A DNA stretch of 64,000 bases from G963674665 sp963674665 (lineage in GTDB: Bacteria > Desulfobacterota > Desulfovibrionia > Desulfovibrionales > Desulfovibrionaceae): positions 1,364,001 through 1,428,000 of the forward strand of contig CAXXPL010000009.1 in NCBI GenBank assembly GCA_963674665.2, written 5' to 3'. Positions within the stretch are counted from its first letter, which is position 1, and each line of letters opens with the position of its first letter. The translations under genes and the position numbers were made by a program. Below are positions 18,397-27,800 of the stretch, one piece after another. Under the pieces are notes generated by a model. The model had not been told where the DNA came from. It made no database searches and saw nothing but the letters and a program-made list of their open reading frames with translations.

Positions 18397-18407
18397 CAAA
18401 ACGCTTT

Positions 18408-21161
18408 TTACACTTCCAAAAACCTGCCGGTGACAGAGTCCGGGTTTGCGATGAGGTCCTCGGGTGTTCCCTGGGCCACGATGCGCCCGCCGTTCTCGCC
18501 GCCTCCGGGTCCCAGGTCGATGACATGGTCCGCGGCCAGGATCACGTCCACGTTGTGTTCGATGACCAGCACGCTGGCGCCTTTTTCCACCAGCCCGTGG
18601 AGCACCTGGATGAGCTTGCCCACCTCGTGCATGTGCAGCCCGGTGGTGGGCTCGTCCAGCACGTACAGGGTCTTGGGCAGGCTGCGCTTGCCCAGTTCGC
18701 GGGAGATCTTGATGCGCTGCGCCTCGCCGCCGGAGAGCGTGGTGGCGGGCTGCCCCAGGGTCAGGTACTCCAGCCCCACCTCTTCCAGCACGGCCAGGCG
18801 GCGTTCCAGGGCGGGGTAGTTGCTGAAGAAGGCCCTGGACTGGCGCACTGTCATGCCCAGCACCTCGGCGATGTTCAGCCCCTTGTAGCGTACGTCCAGG
18901 GTCTCGCGGTTGTAGCGCTGCCCCTTGCACACGTCGCAGGTCACGTACACGTCCGGCAGGAAGTGCATCTCCACGCGGATCTGGCCGTCGCCCTGGCAGG
19001 CCTCGCAACGCCCCCCACGGACGTTGAAGCTGAAGCGCCCCGGCTTGTAGCCGCGCTGCCGCGCCTCGGGAGTCATGGTGAAGATCTTGCGGATCTCGTC
19101 AAAGACCTTGGTGTAGGTGGCCGGGTTGGAGCGGGGGGTCCTGCCGATGGGGGTCTGGTCGATGGAGATGATGCGCTCCACCTGCTCCTGTCCCAGGATG
19201 CCGTCGATGAGCCCGGGGGTGTCCACCTTGATGCCGCGCTCCAGGGCCAGGTGCTTGTACAGGGTGTCCACCACCAGGGAGCTCTTGCCCGAGCCCGAGG
19301 GGCCGGTGACGCAGGTGAGGCAGCCCAGGGGGACCTCGCAGGTCAGGTTCTGGAGGTTGTTGGTGCGCACGCCCTTGAGGGTGAGGTGTCCGGTGGGTGT
19401 TCTACGCTCCTTGGGCCTGGTGATGCGCAATTCCCCGCGCAGGTATTTCGATGTCAGGGAATTCTTGTTTTTCAGCAGCTCGGGGTAGGTGTTGTTGTGT
19501 ACCACCTCGCCCCCCAACGCGCCGGAGCCGGGCCCCAGCTCAACCAGGTGGTCGGCGGCGCGGATGGTGGCCTCGTCGTGCTCCACCACGAGTACGGTGT
19601 TGCCCCGGGATTGCAGGCTGCGCAGGGTGCTGAGCAACCGCTCGTTGTCCTTGGGGTGCAGGCCGATGCTGGGTTCGTCCAGCACGTAGGTCACGCCCAC
19701 CAGTCCGGAGCCGAGCTGCCCGGCCAGGCGGATGCGCTGGGCCTCGCCGCCGGAGAGCGTGCCCATGGTTCGCGCCAGGTTGATGTAGTCCAGCCCGACG
19801 TTGGCCAGAAAGCCCAGCCTGTGGTTCAGCTCCTTGAGCAGGGGTTCGGCGATCTTGGTCTTCTGGCCGTTGAACTCCAGCTTGTTGATCCACTCCACGG
19901 TGCGGCCGATGGACAGGGAGCAGAACTCGTAGATGTTCAGGCCGTTGATCTTCACAGCCAGGGACTCGGGGCGCAGCCGCGCGCCGTCACAGGCAGGGCA
20001 GGGGCGGCTCTGGCGGAAGCGGGAGAGCTCGTCGCGCCAGATGGGGCCGTACTCCATGCCGGATTCCAGCAGGTTCACCACGCCGGGCCAGCCCGAGTCG
20101 CCCTTGCCGAAGAAGAGCTCGGCCCAGGCCTGGTCCGAGATTTCCTTCAGCGGGGTGTTCAGGTCAAAGCCATGGTTCCTGCCCAACGCCTCCAGGTCCG
20201 GAGCGTGCTTTGCCAGCACACGGGGGCGTTTCCAGGGGATCACGCCTCCCTGGTTCAAGGACAGCCCCTTGTTGGGGGCGAGGAGGTTGGGTTCGAAATA
20301 TTCCACACTGCCGATGCCGGAACACACCGGGCAGGCGCCCTGGGGGCTGTTGAAGGAGAACAGCTGCGGGCTCGGGGAGGGGAGGCTGATACGGCAGGTG
20401 GGGCACACGGACTCGGTGCTCAGGGCGCGTTCCTCGGTGTTTTCACCCAGGGTCACCAGGATCAGCCGCCCCTGGCCGTATTGCAGGGCCAGCTCCACGG
20501 AATCGGCCAGGCGCTTACGGATGTCCGCCTTCATCACCAGCCTGTCCACCACCAGGTCAACGCAGTGCTTCTTGTTCTTCTCCAAGTCAGGCAGCGGCTC
20601 CAGGGTGGTAACCTCGCCGTCCACCCGCACGCGGGCAAACCCTTGGGCCTTGAGTTTTTTCAAACGGTCCTGCTGCGTGCCCTTCTGATGCTCCACCAGG
20701 GGCGCCATGAGCATGAACTTGGTGCCCTCGGGCAAGGCAAGGATTCCGTCGATGATCTCGTCCGAGGTCTGGGCCTGAATGGGCTTGTCGCACTGGGGGC
20801 AATACACCTGCCCCAAACGGGCGTAGAACACGCGCAAAAAGTCGTAGATCTCGGTCACCGTTCCCACTGTGGAGCGCGGGTTCCTGGAACCGGACTGCTG
20901 CTCCAGGGAGATGGCCGGTGACAACCCCTCGATCTTGTCCACCAGGGGCTTGTCCATCTGGGGGAGGAACTGCCGGGCATAGGCGGACAGTGACTCCACA
21001 TAGCGCCGTTGCCCCTCCGCGTAGATCAGGTCGAATGCCAGGGTGGACTTGCCCGAGCCTGACGGGCCGCAGATGACCACCAACTGCTCGCGGGGGATGT
21101 CCAGGGTGAGGTTCTTGAGATTGTGCTGCCGTGCGCCCTCTATGTGAATGCTGCTCATCAT
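18408..21161 (-). CDS. uvrA: Excinuclease ABC subunit A
   Basis: 917 residues, close to the family length. There are two ABC ATPase modules: Walker A GPSGSGKSTLAFD near residue 32 and GPSGSGKSSLVVD near 620. There are two ABC signatures (TLSGGEAQRIRLAGQLGSGL and TTLSGGEAQRIKISRELGKR) and two zinc modules (CPQCDKPI near 137, and CEACQGDGQIRVEMHFLPDVYVTC...C). It recognises DNA damage with UvrB and hands the site over for incision by UvrC. It is monocistronic here, and no SOS-type operator was identified. Confidence 0.98.
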   Translation of the reverse strand: MMSSIHIEGARQHNLKNLTLDIPREQLVVICGPSGSGKSTLAFDLIYAEGQRRYVESLSAYARQFLPQMDKPLVDKIEGLSPAISLEQQSGSRNPRSTVGTVTEIYDFLRVFYARLGQVYCPQCDKPIQAQTSDEIIDGILALPEGTKFMLMAPLVEHQKGTQQDRLKKLKAQGFARVRVDGEVTTLEPLPDLEKNKKHCVDLVVDRLVMKADIRKRLADSVELALQYGQGRLILVTLGENTEERALSTESVCPTCRISLPSPSPQLFSFNSPQGACPVCSGIGSVEYFEPNLLAPNKGLSLNQGGVIPWKRPRVLAKHAPDLEALGRNHGFDLNTPLKEISDQAWAELFFGKGDSGWPGVVNLLESGMEYGPIWRDELSRFRQSRPCPACDGARLRPESLAVKINGLNIYEFCSLSIGRTVEWINKLEFNGQKTKIAEPLLKELNHRLGFLANVGLDYINLARTMGTLSGGEAQRIRLAGQLGSGLVGVTYVLDEPSIGLHPKDNERLLSTLRSLQSRGNTVLVVEHDEATIRAADHLVELGPGSGALGGEVVHNNTYPELLKNKNSLTSKYLRGELRITRPKERRTPTGHLTLKGVRTNNLQNLTCEVPLGCLTCVTGPSGSGKSSLVVDTLYKHLALERGIKVDTPGLIDGILGQEQVERIISIDQTPIGRTPRSNPATYTKVFDEIRKIFTMTPEARQRGYKPGRFSFNVRGGRCEACQGDGQIRVEMHFLPDVYVTCDVCKGQRYNRETLDVRYKGLNIAEVLGMTVRQSRAFFSNYPALERRLAVLEEVGLEYLTLGQPATTLSGGEAQRIKISRELGKRSLPKTLYVLDEPTTGLHMHEVGKLIQVLHGLVEKGASVLVIEHNVDVILAADHVIDLGPGGGENGGRIVAQGTPEDLIANPDSVTGRFLEV

Positions 21162-21192
21162 GTCTCCAGCGGGAAGAAAAGGATCAGGAGGT

Positions 21193-21233
21193 GCGAGGGG
21201 GAAACCCTTTGCGTAAAGGGTTCTCCCCCTCGC
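21193..21233. repeat. Dispersed G/C-rich hairpin upstream of uvrA
   Basis: GCGAGGGGGAAACCCTTT pairs with AAAGGGTTCTCCCCCTCGC, followed by GCTCCCCCTTCC. It lies upstream of uvrA and downstream of the DUF554 gene, both on the minus strand, and could terminate the latter. A degenerate second copy starts near 21294 (GGGGGGAGAACC). Confidence 0.7.
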
Positions 21234-21421
21234 GCTCCCCCTTCCTAAACCTTATTGGTTGAAAATATTATATAAAATTTTGGCAAGGAGTTCGGGGGGA
21301 GAACCTTTTCAAAGAGCGGCAGCCGTTTGGCGCGGTCGTTTAGCGCCTTTCGGATGGCGACAGCAGCGATAAGGTTTCCCCACGGTGAGCCTTACAAAAA
21401 TATTTCCTACAAACAATATCT

Positions 21422-22102
21422 TCAAATAATCATGGAGAGCAGAACGACAAGTACAAGGGCGGGTAAAAGATTGGCGATGCGGATGGCCTTTATATCCAGC
21501 AGGTTGATGCCGATGCCCAGGATGAGAATGCCCCCTGTGGCCGTGAGCTGGGCGATGATGGGCTCTGTGAAGATGCTTTGCAGGGATGCCGCGAAGAACG
21601 TCAGGGCCAGTTGGTAGATCAACAGGGGGATCACGGAGCAGACCACGCCAAAACCGTAGGTGGCGGCCAACGCGATGGCCGCGAAGCCGTCGAGCATGGA
21701 TTTGGTGTACAACAGGGTGGGGTCCTGGCGCAGTCCCTCGTCAAAGCTGCCGAGTATGGTCATGGGCCCGACGCAGAAGATCAGGAAGGCCATGATCATG
21801 CCGTCCGTAAACATGGCGTTGTCGGATTTGAGCTTGTTCTTCAGCCAGGTGGCGCCTTTTTGGAACTGATCTTCCAGCTTGGCCAGTTCGCCGATGATGC
21901 CGCCGAACACCACGCTGAAGATCATGGGCAGGGGCGACTGCACCTTCAGGGCCATGGACATGCCGATGACCAGGGTGCAGAGCCCCAGGCCCTGGAACAC
22001 TATGGTCCGGCAGTTTTCGGGCATCTTGCCGCGAAGGAGAATGCCCACTGTGCCCCCTACGAGGACGGTGCCAACGTTTGCCAAAGTACCCACTGGAATC
22101 AT
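21422..22102 (-). CDS. DUF554 family membrane protein
   Basis: 226 residues from the ATG at 22102, where the family consensus begins (MIPVGTLANVGTVLVGGTVG); the longer open frame upstream has no matching sequence. Six to seven hydrophobic segments are visible, with the characteristic FQGLGLCTLVIGMSMAL and the C-terminal GGILILGIGINLLDIK. Members are inner-membrane proteins of unknown function (YdfK/YqgA-like). It stands alone on the minus strand between uvrA and the CRISPR operon. Confidence 0.9.
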   Translation of the reverse strand: MIPVGTLANVGTVLVGGTVGILLRGKMPENCRTIVFQGLGLCTLVIGMSMALKVQSPLPMIFSVVFGGIIGELAKLEDQFQKGATWLKNKLKSDNAMFTDGMIMAFLIFCVGPMTILGSFDEGLRQDPTLLYTKSMLDGFAAIALAATYGFGVVCSVIPLLIYQLALTFFAASLQSIFTEPIIAQLTATGGILILGIGINLLDIKAIRIANLLPALVLVVLLSMII

Positions 22103-22323
22103 GCGGCAACCTACTTGCTGATTGGTGATCGAACAGGATCGCGGGGCGATCGCCCCACGCCGCCGCCAACATCCGTGTGACGGCGTGAGATGGGTTGTGC
22201 ACGGAAACAGGGGGAATGGCAACCTGGGGATGGGTGGAGCGGTGCGGCAGGAAATTGTCCGCGGTTGGAATGCATGGCAATAGATTTGAAACATGCTCAT
22301 GAAAACGCGAGGGAGAAAAGAAT

Positions 22324-22494
22324 ATGCCGGATATCGAACGCTCTGAACAGACACAGGAAACCATGGCTCTTCTGAAAATTCTTGAATTGGGCAACAAGCA
22401 AATTCAGGAAGGAGATGTTTATCCCACTTCGGAGGTGTTTGCCAGATTGCGAGAGGCAGGGCGAGCCAAGGTCTTGAGGAAGGAACGCTTTTAG
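22324..22494 (+). CDS. Small antitoxin-like protein
   Basis: 56 residues. The ATG has GGGAGAAAAGA just upstream, and an in-frame TGA further upstream excludes a longer product. The central part, MALLKILELGNKQIQEGDV followed by YPTSEVFARLREA, resembles the C-terminal toxin-binding tail of Phd/YefM-type antitoxins, which often read LLKxLALGxxxIxxGxxxPxxEVFARL. The N-terminal DNA-binding half is missing and no toxin gene is adjacent; the downstream neighbour is the convergent end of the CRISPR operon. It may be an orphan or truncated antitoxin. Coding status rests on the ribosome binding site and the family-like pattern. Confidence 0.65.
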   Translation: MPDIERSEQTQETMALLKILELGNKQIQEGDVYPTSEVFARLREAGRAKVLRKERF

Positions 22495-22554
22495 AGCGCC
22501 GCATATTAGGGGCGTGAACGTATTTCTCAAGCCGCCCTTGAGAGATGGGGGTAA

Positions 22555-23454
22555 TCAGTCTGACTGTTCCCTGGCCGTCACCGTTCCCACGCACTCCCAG
22601 AATCCGTAGCGATTAATGGTCCATTGTCTGGTCTTTTGAGCGTCGGAACCCGGCACCCAGGAAGGCACTCCCTCGCTGAGAGCATGTATGTTCCAGCCCA
22701 TGGCCATGTCCTTTGCCCCTGTTCTTTCTTGTTCAATGCCCTGGGCAAGTATTTTTTCGTGTCCCAGAATGTGGTTTGCCAGTAGCACCGGGTTGTTTTC
22801 AAGACTCTTCAATGTGGCGTCAAATACATAGTTATCCGTTAGTTCGCGGCGCTCCACCCGGCGCACCTTGCCCATGCCGTAACGCGTGTCTCCGCCCAGA
22901 AAAAGGGTTTCGCAGCATTCAAAATAACGGTTGTAAGCGTTCCCACTACGAAAGACATAGCCCACAAGGTATACGGGCCTGAGCGTGGCGCTCCCAGCTT
23001 CGCGCCACCACTGGCTCATGTACTCGGTCTCCCACAATTCGCCGTCCGCCGCGCTGTCGGTTAGCGGTGTTATGGACACGCCGGGGCGCGTGTCCACAAT
23101 GTGTTGCCTGAATGTGCGGTCCGGCTCCGGCCCCTTGGAACAGTTCCGTTTCCAACACAAGCCTTTGCCTTCCTCAAAACGCGGCAACCATGGATGGTAA
23201 TCCCCATCTATTTCCTCTGCCGGATAGAAATACGTGAACCGGCAATTGAAACCGAGTTCGTGGCCAATTTTGCCGTAGTCGGGGGTGGATTTCGCCTGAA
23301 GGGCTTTTTCCCGGGCGAGAAAAGCGGCCAGGGCGCCGTGCATGGCCCGCGCCGGCACATAGAGGCGGCAGCGGTTCAACGAGCCCGCCGGAAGCGCCCC
23401 TATGTAGAGAGGGCTTTCCAACCGCCAGACCCAACGTTCAACGCGCCAGCTCAT
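22555..23454 (-). CDS. RAMP protein, Cas5/Cmr3-like, of the type III effector
   Basis: 299 residues, last gene of the effector operon, overlapping the Cmr5-like gene by 4 bases. The N-terminus WRLESPLYIGALPAGSLNRCRLYVPARAMHGALAAF is a RAMP beta strand followed by the helix-entry segment, and LFLGGDTRYGMGKVRR is the glycine-rich loop typical of RAMP-fold proteins. By elimination (Cmr1, Cmr4, Cmr5 and Cmr6-like proteins are assigned to other genes) it most likely fills the Cmr3/Cas5 position that caps the 5' tag of the crRNA. The sequence is too divergent for a firm subtype; a Cas7-type role is the alternative. Confidence 0.7.
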   Translation of the reverse strand: MSWRVERWVWRLESPLYIGALPAGSLNRCRLYVPARAMHGALAAFLAREKALQAKSTPDYGKIGHELGFNCRFTYFYPAEEIDGDYHPWLPRFEEGKGLCWKRNCSKGPEPDRTFRQHIVDTRPGVSITPLTDSAADGELWETEYMSQWWREAGSATLRPVYLVGYVFRSGNAYNRYFECCETLFLGGDTRYGMGKVRRVERRELTDNYVFDATLKSLENNPVLLANHILGHEKILAQGIEQERTGAKDMAMGWNIHALSEGVPSWVPGSDAQKTRQWTINRYGFWECVGTVTAREQSD

Positions 23455-23855
23455 TTTTCCGCCTTCCCTTTGAGAGTTTTGGCGTGATACCGGGCGTATG
23501 TCAGAGCGCGCCGTAAAAGATTCTGGGCAAGCAACAGGTTGTCAAGATTGTTGGCAAGCTTTTCATAGTTTTTCGGGTTCAGGATGTTCCCCCCTTCATT
23601 CAAATCGAGAAGGGGGATTTTTTGCGGGGTTGTTGTAAGAAATTCTTGTAAAATCGATATACTATCGCGTTGTTTCGGTTTCAGGTAGAGGAAAAGAGCG
23701 TACACGCCCTGCTCTTCCAGCACGGCGAGGGGCGCGCTGAACTGGTCTTTGGTGGAATCAGTTTCCTGGTCTTGTGTTTTTGAAGCTTGATCGGCCAGTT
23801 GTTTGCCAACTTTTGCGCAGGCCAGGTCCAGGTTTTCAAAGTTCTGGGCGCTCAT
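23451..23855 (-). CDS. Cmr5-like small subunit
   Basis: 134 residues, all helical. NFENLDLACAKVGKQLADQA at the N-terminus, GVYALFLYLKPKQRDSISILQEFL in the middle and LLAQNLLRRALTYARYHAKTLKGK at the C-terminus match the Cmr5/Cas11 pattern (Y...Lp.mi...GL...LaflkaK...). It should form the inner filament of the effector that contacts the target RNA. Its start overlaps the Cmr4-like stop by one base (ATGA) and its end overlaps the next gene by 4 bases, so translation is coupled. Confidence 0.8.
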   Translation of the reverse strand: MSAQNFENLDLACAKVGKQLADQASKTQDQETDSTKDQFSAPLAVLEEQGVYALFLYLKPKQRDSISILQEFLTTTPQKIPLLDLNEGGNILNPKNYEKLANNLDNLLLAQNLLRRALTYARYHAKTLKGKAEK

Positions 23856-24847
23856 CAGGACTCCTCCCGAGCCGGAGCGTTCGCACCGGTGGGTGCGGCA
23901 CTGTTTTCAAGAATTTTCATCCGCCCCATGCCGCGGCTGCCCATGCCGCCAATGCCGAGATGTTCAAGATAGTTAAAGCCAGGGAAAAGGGTTGCATAGA
24001 CCTTATCTACCTCATCTAGATTTTCGAAGGCGGTAATGTCTTTGCCATTGATCTTGTACAGGTCTGGATTCTTGCAGGTGACGTTTCCGGCGAGCACAGT
24101 TGCCCGGGGCAGGGCCTCGTAGGTGAAGAGAGCGCCCTCCTCCGCCGCTCCAGTTGCCGGGTCTATGGCTACGGAGGTGCGTACCTCCAGATTGTTGTTC
24201 ACTATGTGGGTGAAGAGCTTGTCCGAGACAAGGGCCAGATGGTCAGTGATATAGTTATCAATGTTAAATTTGTGGAGTTCGTTTGTTATGCTGTTCCAAT
24301 GTTGCCACTCTTTTTCGCAGTTCAGATACAGCCAGCCGAGATTCAAAGGGCCAGCAGCCTGCTTTTCCGGACGGTAGATGACTTCCTGGTTCTGCACGTC
24401 CTTTACTGAGTCAAATTCAGGAATTCCGCTCTGCCGCAGGGCCAGGGGACTGGTGACCCAAACCGGGCCTTGTTGTGTGGCCACCGGAAAGAACAGCACG
24501 TGCAGGTCGCTGAAGGCCGCCAATCCGGCGAAACCGCCCTGGCTGTCCTTGCCCTTGGCAAAGCCGAACACGGTGCAGACCTTGCAACCGGGATCGCCGC
24601 AATGGCCGCTGGAGCCATTCTTAGAAGGCTGTCCCTGACCCGCGCATGTGTCATATTTACCCTTGTCCATGGCCACATAGGCCCGGAGCACGCCGGCCAG
24701 GCTGGAGCCCGGAATTTTGGGCACGCGGGTCACGGGGTCGCGGATGATGGTGTTGTCCACATGGCCCAGGCGGCTGCCCCCGGCGCCCACGTGGATGGGA
24801 TCCAGAGCCAGGGCGAGAATGTGGTGCGGCGTGTATTGAGCTGACAT
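23855..24847 (-). CDS. cmr4: Cmr4-like Cas7 backbone subunit
   Basis: 330 residues from the ATG at 24847, which overlaps the Cas10-like stop (TAATG). The N-terminal LALDPIHVGAGGSRLGHVDNTIIRDPVTRVPKIPGSS segment is the Cmr4 signature; Asp31 lies in the loop that carries the target-RNA-cleaving Asp in characterised Cmr4. CGDPGCKVCTVFGFAKG and SDLHVLFFPVATQQGPVWVTSPLAL follow the usual Cas7/Cmr4 order, and a glycine-rich loop (GIGGMGSRGMGRM) is at the C-terminus. Several copies would form the filament and cut bound RNA at 6-nt intervals. A longer upstream frame exists but lies wholly inside the Cas10-like gene. Confidence 0.88.
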   Translation of the reverse strand: MSAQYTPHHILALALDPIHVGAGGSRLGHVDNTIIRDPVTRVPKIPGSSLAGVLRAYVAMDKGKYDTCAGQGQPSKNGSSGHCGDPGCKVCTVFGFAKGKDSQGGFAGLAAFSDLHVLFFPVATQQGPVWVTSPLALRQSGIPEFDSVKDVQNQEVIYRPEKQAAGPLNLGWLYLNCEKEWQHWNSITNELHKFNIDNYITDHLALVSDKLFTHIVNNNLEVRTSVAIDPATGAAEEGALFTYEALPRATVLAGNVTCKNPDLYKINGKDITAFENLDEVDKVYATLFPGFNYLEHLGIGGMGSRGMGRMKILENSAAPTGANAPAREES

Positions 24848-27800
24848 TATTTGGCTCCTCCGGACACTTTTTGTTGCAGCACTTTGATGTTCCACTCCAT
24901 GCACCAGTCCAGCAATCCCTGCCCGGTAGCCTCCACAAGATTGTCCAAGGTCTCGTCCCGCACACGCAAAATGTTGCGGAAGGTGGAGCGGCAGAATTCC
25001 TCCCAGGCGTCCTCTCCGCCGCCCGGCAGGTTGCAGTCCGCGTCTTCCCAGGCGGCGCGGCGCTCGGCGATTTGGGCATACGCGTTCCGCAGGGCCGTCT
25101 GGCTGGGCGCGTTGCGCTCCAGCAGTTCCCACAGCTTGCGCATCTCCTGCCAACGTGTGAGGTCGTGGCAGTGCACGGGGTCGAACCGCTTGGCCGTGCT
25201 GTCCATGAACAGCGTGGCCACGCGGGCGGGATGCACCGTGACCCGGTCATTCACAGCAAGCTCCGTGACATGGCGGTACAGGGTCTTGTCGGGGTGCTTA
25301 AAGTCAAAGGAGCAAGAGGAAGTCGAGTTCTTCATGGCAAAATAGGGGTAAAACATGTCCTCGCGCCCGTTCGGCAATGTGGTCTTCATGGTCATGGACA
25401 CAGGGGCGCGTTCGTCTGGCGGCCTGAATTCAAGTGTGCAAGTGCTGTTTTCGTTCTTGGTGTTGGCGACAGTCCACTCTTCACCCTGATTTGCATCCGA
25501 GGTGTGGTTCAATTGGGTCTCCATGTTTCGGACGCCCTCCACCACGGCCTGGAAAGGTGTTTTCCGGGGAAAGGCCAGCACCCCCACCCGAAGGGGCAAG
25601 CGGTCCCAGACCCGGGAAAACTGTTTGGTCCAGGCCGCCACGGCCTTGTCCACGCACTCCGAGGCAGAGGAAAGGGGAACCAGGACCCGGAACCGCAAGG
25701 GGGAGAGTTCCAGGGGAATTACGGGGTAATAGCAGCCAAGATGATCGAGCCGCTTTTCAACCGAAACTATTGTTAACGGAGCGACTTCCCTGTTGTTGTC
25801 ATCTTTCAGGGGTATTGTTTCATTGATGAGGTCTTGTTCCGACTTCCCTGAATCCAATATCCTGGCCATGTTGAAAATGCTGAGAAACCCTTTGTCCTCG
25901 GTTCTGTACAACAGATCGATGGGCTTGCCCTTGTAACGTCCGTTGTAGGGTTCGAGGTCTTTCCATTCGGCGGATATTGATTTTGGCTTCAAAAGAACGC
26001 GCTGGGTACGCCCTTGGGAGGTCGTTGCGTCCATTTGGCGGAAACATGCCAGCAATTCCTGAAAAAATTCCAGAGACTGGCGTTGAAAGCGGTAGATACG
26101 CCCCGGTGAGGCCAACTTGCGGAAAAGTTGATGGGTGAGCCAGGAGGCGCGTGCTTCGTTGTCCAGTTTGTCCCAACCTGGTGCGTTGGCGCGGTCCTCC
26201 ACTACCAGTCTATAAAATTTTTCCCAGGGGACATCATTATCATTCTCGTCTTTGAGTCCCGGAGCTATTTTTTTTCGAATTTTGCTTTTTGCTTGGCCCG
26301 CCTGATTCCCTTTGCCAAGTGCATTTTGCACCAATTGGACCAAGCCGTAATAATCCTGCGGTAGTTGCTGCTTTTTAGTAGTGTTCTTAGCTCCCCATTC
26401 ATGTATGCTCTGCGCCCGCAACGAATCCAGCCTGCTTCCATCCAGCCAGGGTTCAAGGTCCAGACTCATGGTGATGAGGGCCACGCGGTCGTTCTCGTCC
26501 GCCACTTCGCTGATCCAGATGGTGTCGTTGACCCCGGAGTCTTCCTCCAGCCAGGAGTTCCGGCGGTGGGCTCGTCGTTTCTGGCACGCTTTGCACGGTC
26601 GCTGTTTGTCATTCGGGTCGTTGTTGCGGCGTGCCTGGCACACAGGGCAAACGTGTCCATTTTCCGGGTTTTGCAAAGGAATGTTCCAGGCCCGGTGCAA
26701 GGGAACGGCCATTGTTTTACGAGCGGCTTGAATTTCCCTGGTCATGCTGATGAGTGAGCGGGAGGATTTTTCGCTTATGGCGCAATAGGGCGGTGTCTCG
26801 AACCCGGCTTTTGTGGCGAAGCAGTCGATTCTTTGAGTGAACCAATTTTGCCATTGCTCGAAATTTAGCTTGGGATTCGAATCGTCACGCTCCCCAGGGA
26901 AGGTGAACACACAGACCGAAGCGTCTTGATAGAGCAGGGAGCCCATGGGCACCTCGATTTCCACGAGCCTGCGCACCTTGGTGAAAAAATCGTCCCGCTC
27001 CTGCGCCGCCCCTGTCCAGTCACCGATCCGCACGGCCCTGTCCTCGTATAGATCCATGCCCATACCCACGGTGAGCAGGCGCCACCTGGTTTGCTGCTTG
27101 ATGCCAATGTTATCCCAGGGAAAGGCTTTGCCTTCCAGGACCGCACCCGCAACGGCGCTTTTGAAAAGGGCTGCCGCCACATAGGACTGGTCGAACAGGG
27201 TGACGTCGTTGTTGGGCAGGCGGGTTTCGGCCAGGGTGCTGGTAAAGGCCGTGCGCAGCCAGCCGTTTTCACCCACCGCGCCTTCCCGCCATTTCCACCA
27301 GCCGTCCAGGTCGTTAGGGGTGTGGGGTTTGTTCGGAACGCCCAGGTTTTGCAGTTTATGCAGCAACTTGGTGATCTCTTGTAACAAATCGCACCAACCA
27401 TGAGGAGTCAGTATTTGAGGCGGATCAAGGAGTAAATTGCGCACAGGATGGCCAAAGGCCGAGGACAACCACATGTGGCAGCAACACTGGTTCAAGTATT
27501 TTATGGTTGCTTCCGGGTAACTCTGTTTTTCAATGCCCGAGGCCATGCCGTGCCCGGCCTGGAGCAGGCCGAGGAGGCCTTTGTCGCTGCCCGTATGTTT
27601 CCTGATAAAGTCTGTGAGTTCATCTGGCCAGGCATTGTTTTCGAGCGGGAAACGGTTTTGAACCCACTGAAGAAGATTGCTCCAAGGAAAGATAGGATTT
27701 CCCTCTTCATCCCACTTGTCATAGTCATAGTTAGTCGGTTGTACACCATGCTTTTTCAGAAAATCGACCTTGGCTTTCCCCGCCATATGCAGCCAGCCGA

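Noticed and set aside
18375..20921. 848-codon open frame on the plus strand
   Set aside because: It is the exact antisense of uvrA, an effect of high G+C codon bias; its composition (His/Gly/Val/Gln-rich) is that of a shadow frame.
25036..25100. GGGED near the C-terminus of the Cas10-like protein as a possible cyclase motif
   Set aside because: It lies about 220 residues after the palm 2 core, in the helical C-terminal domain, so it cannot be the GGDD site.
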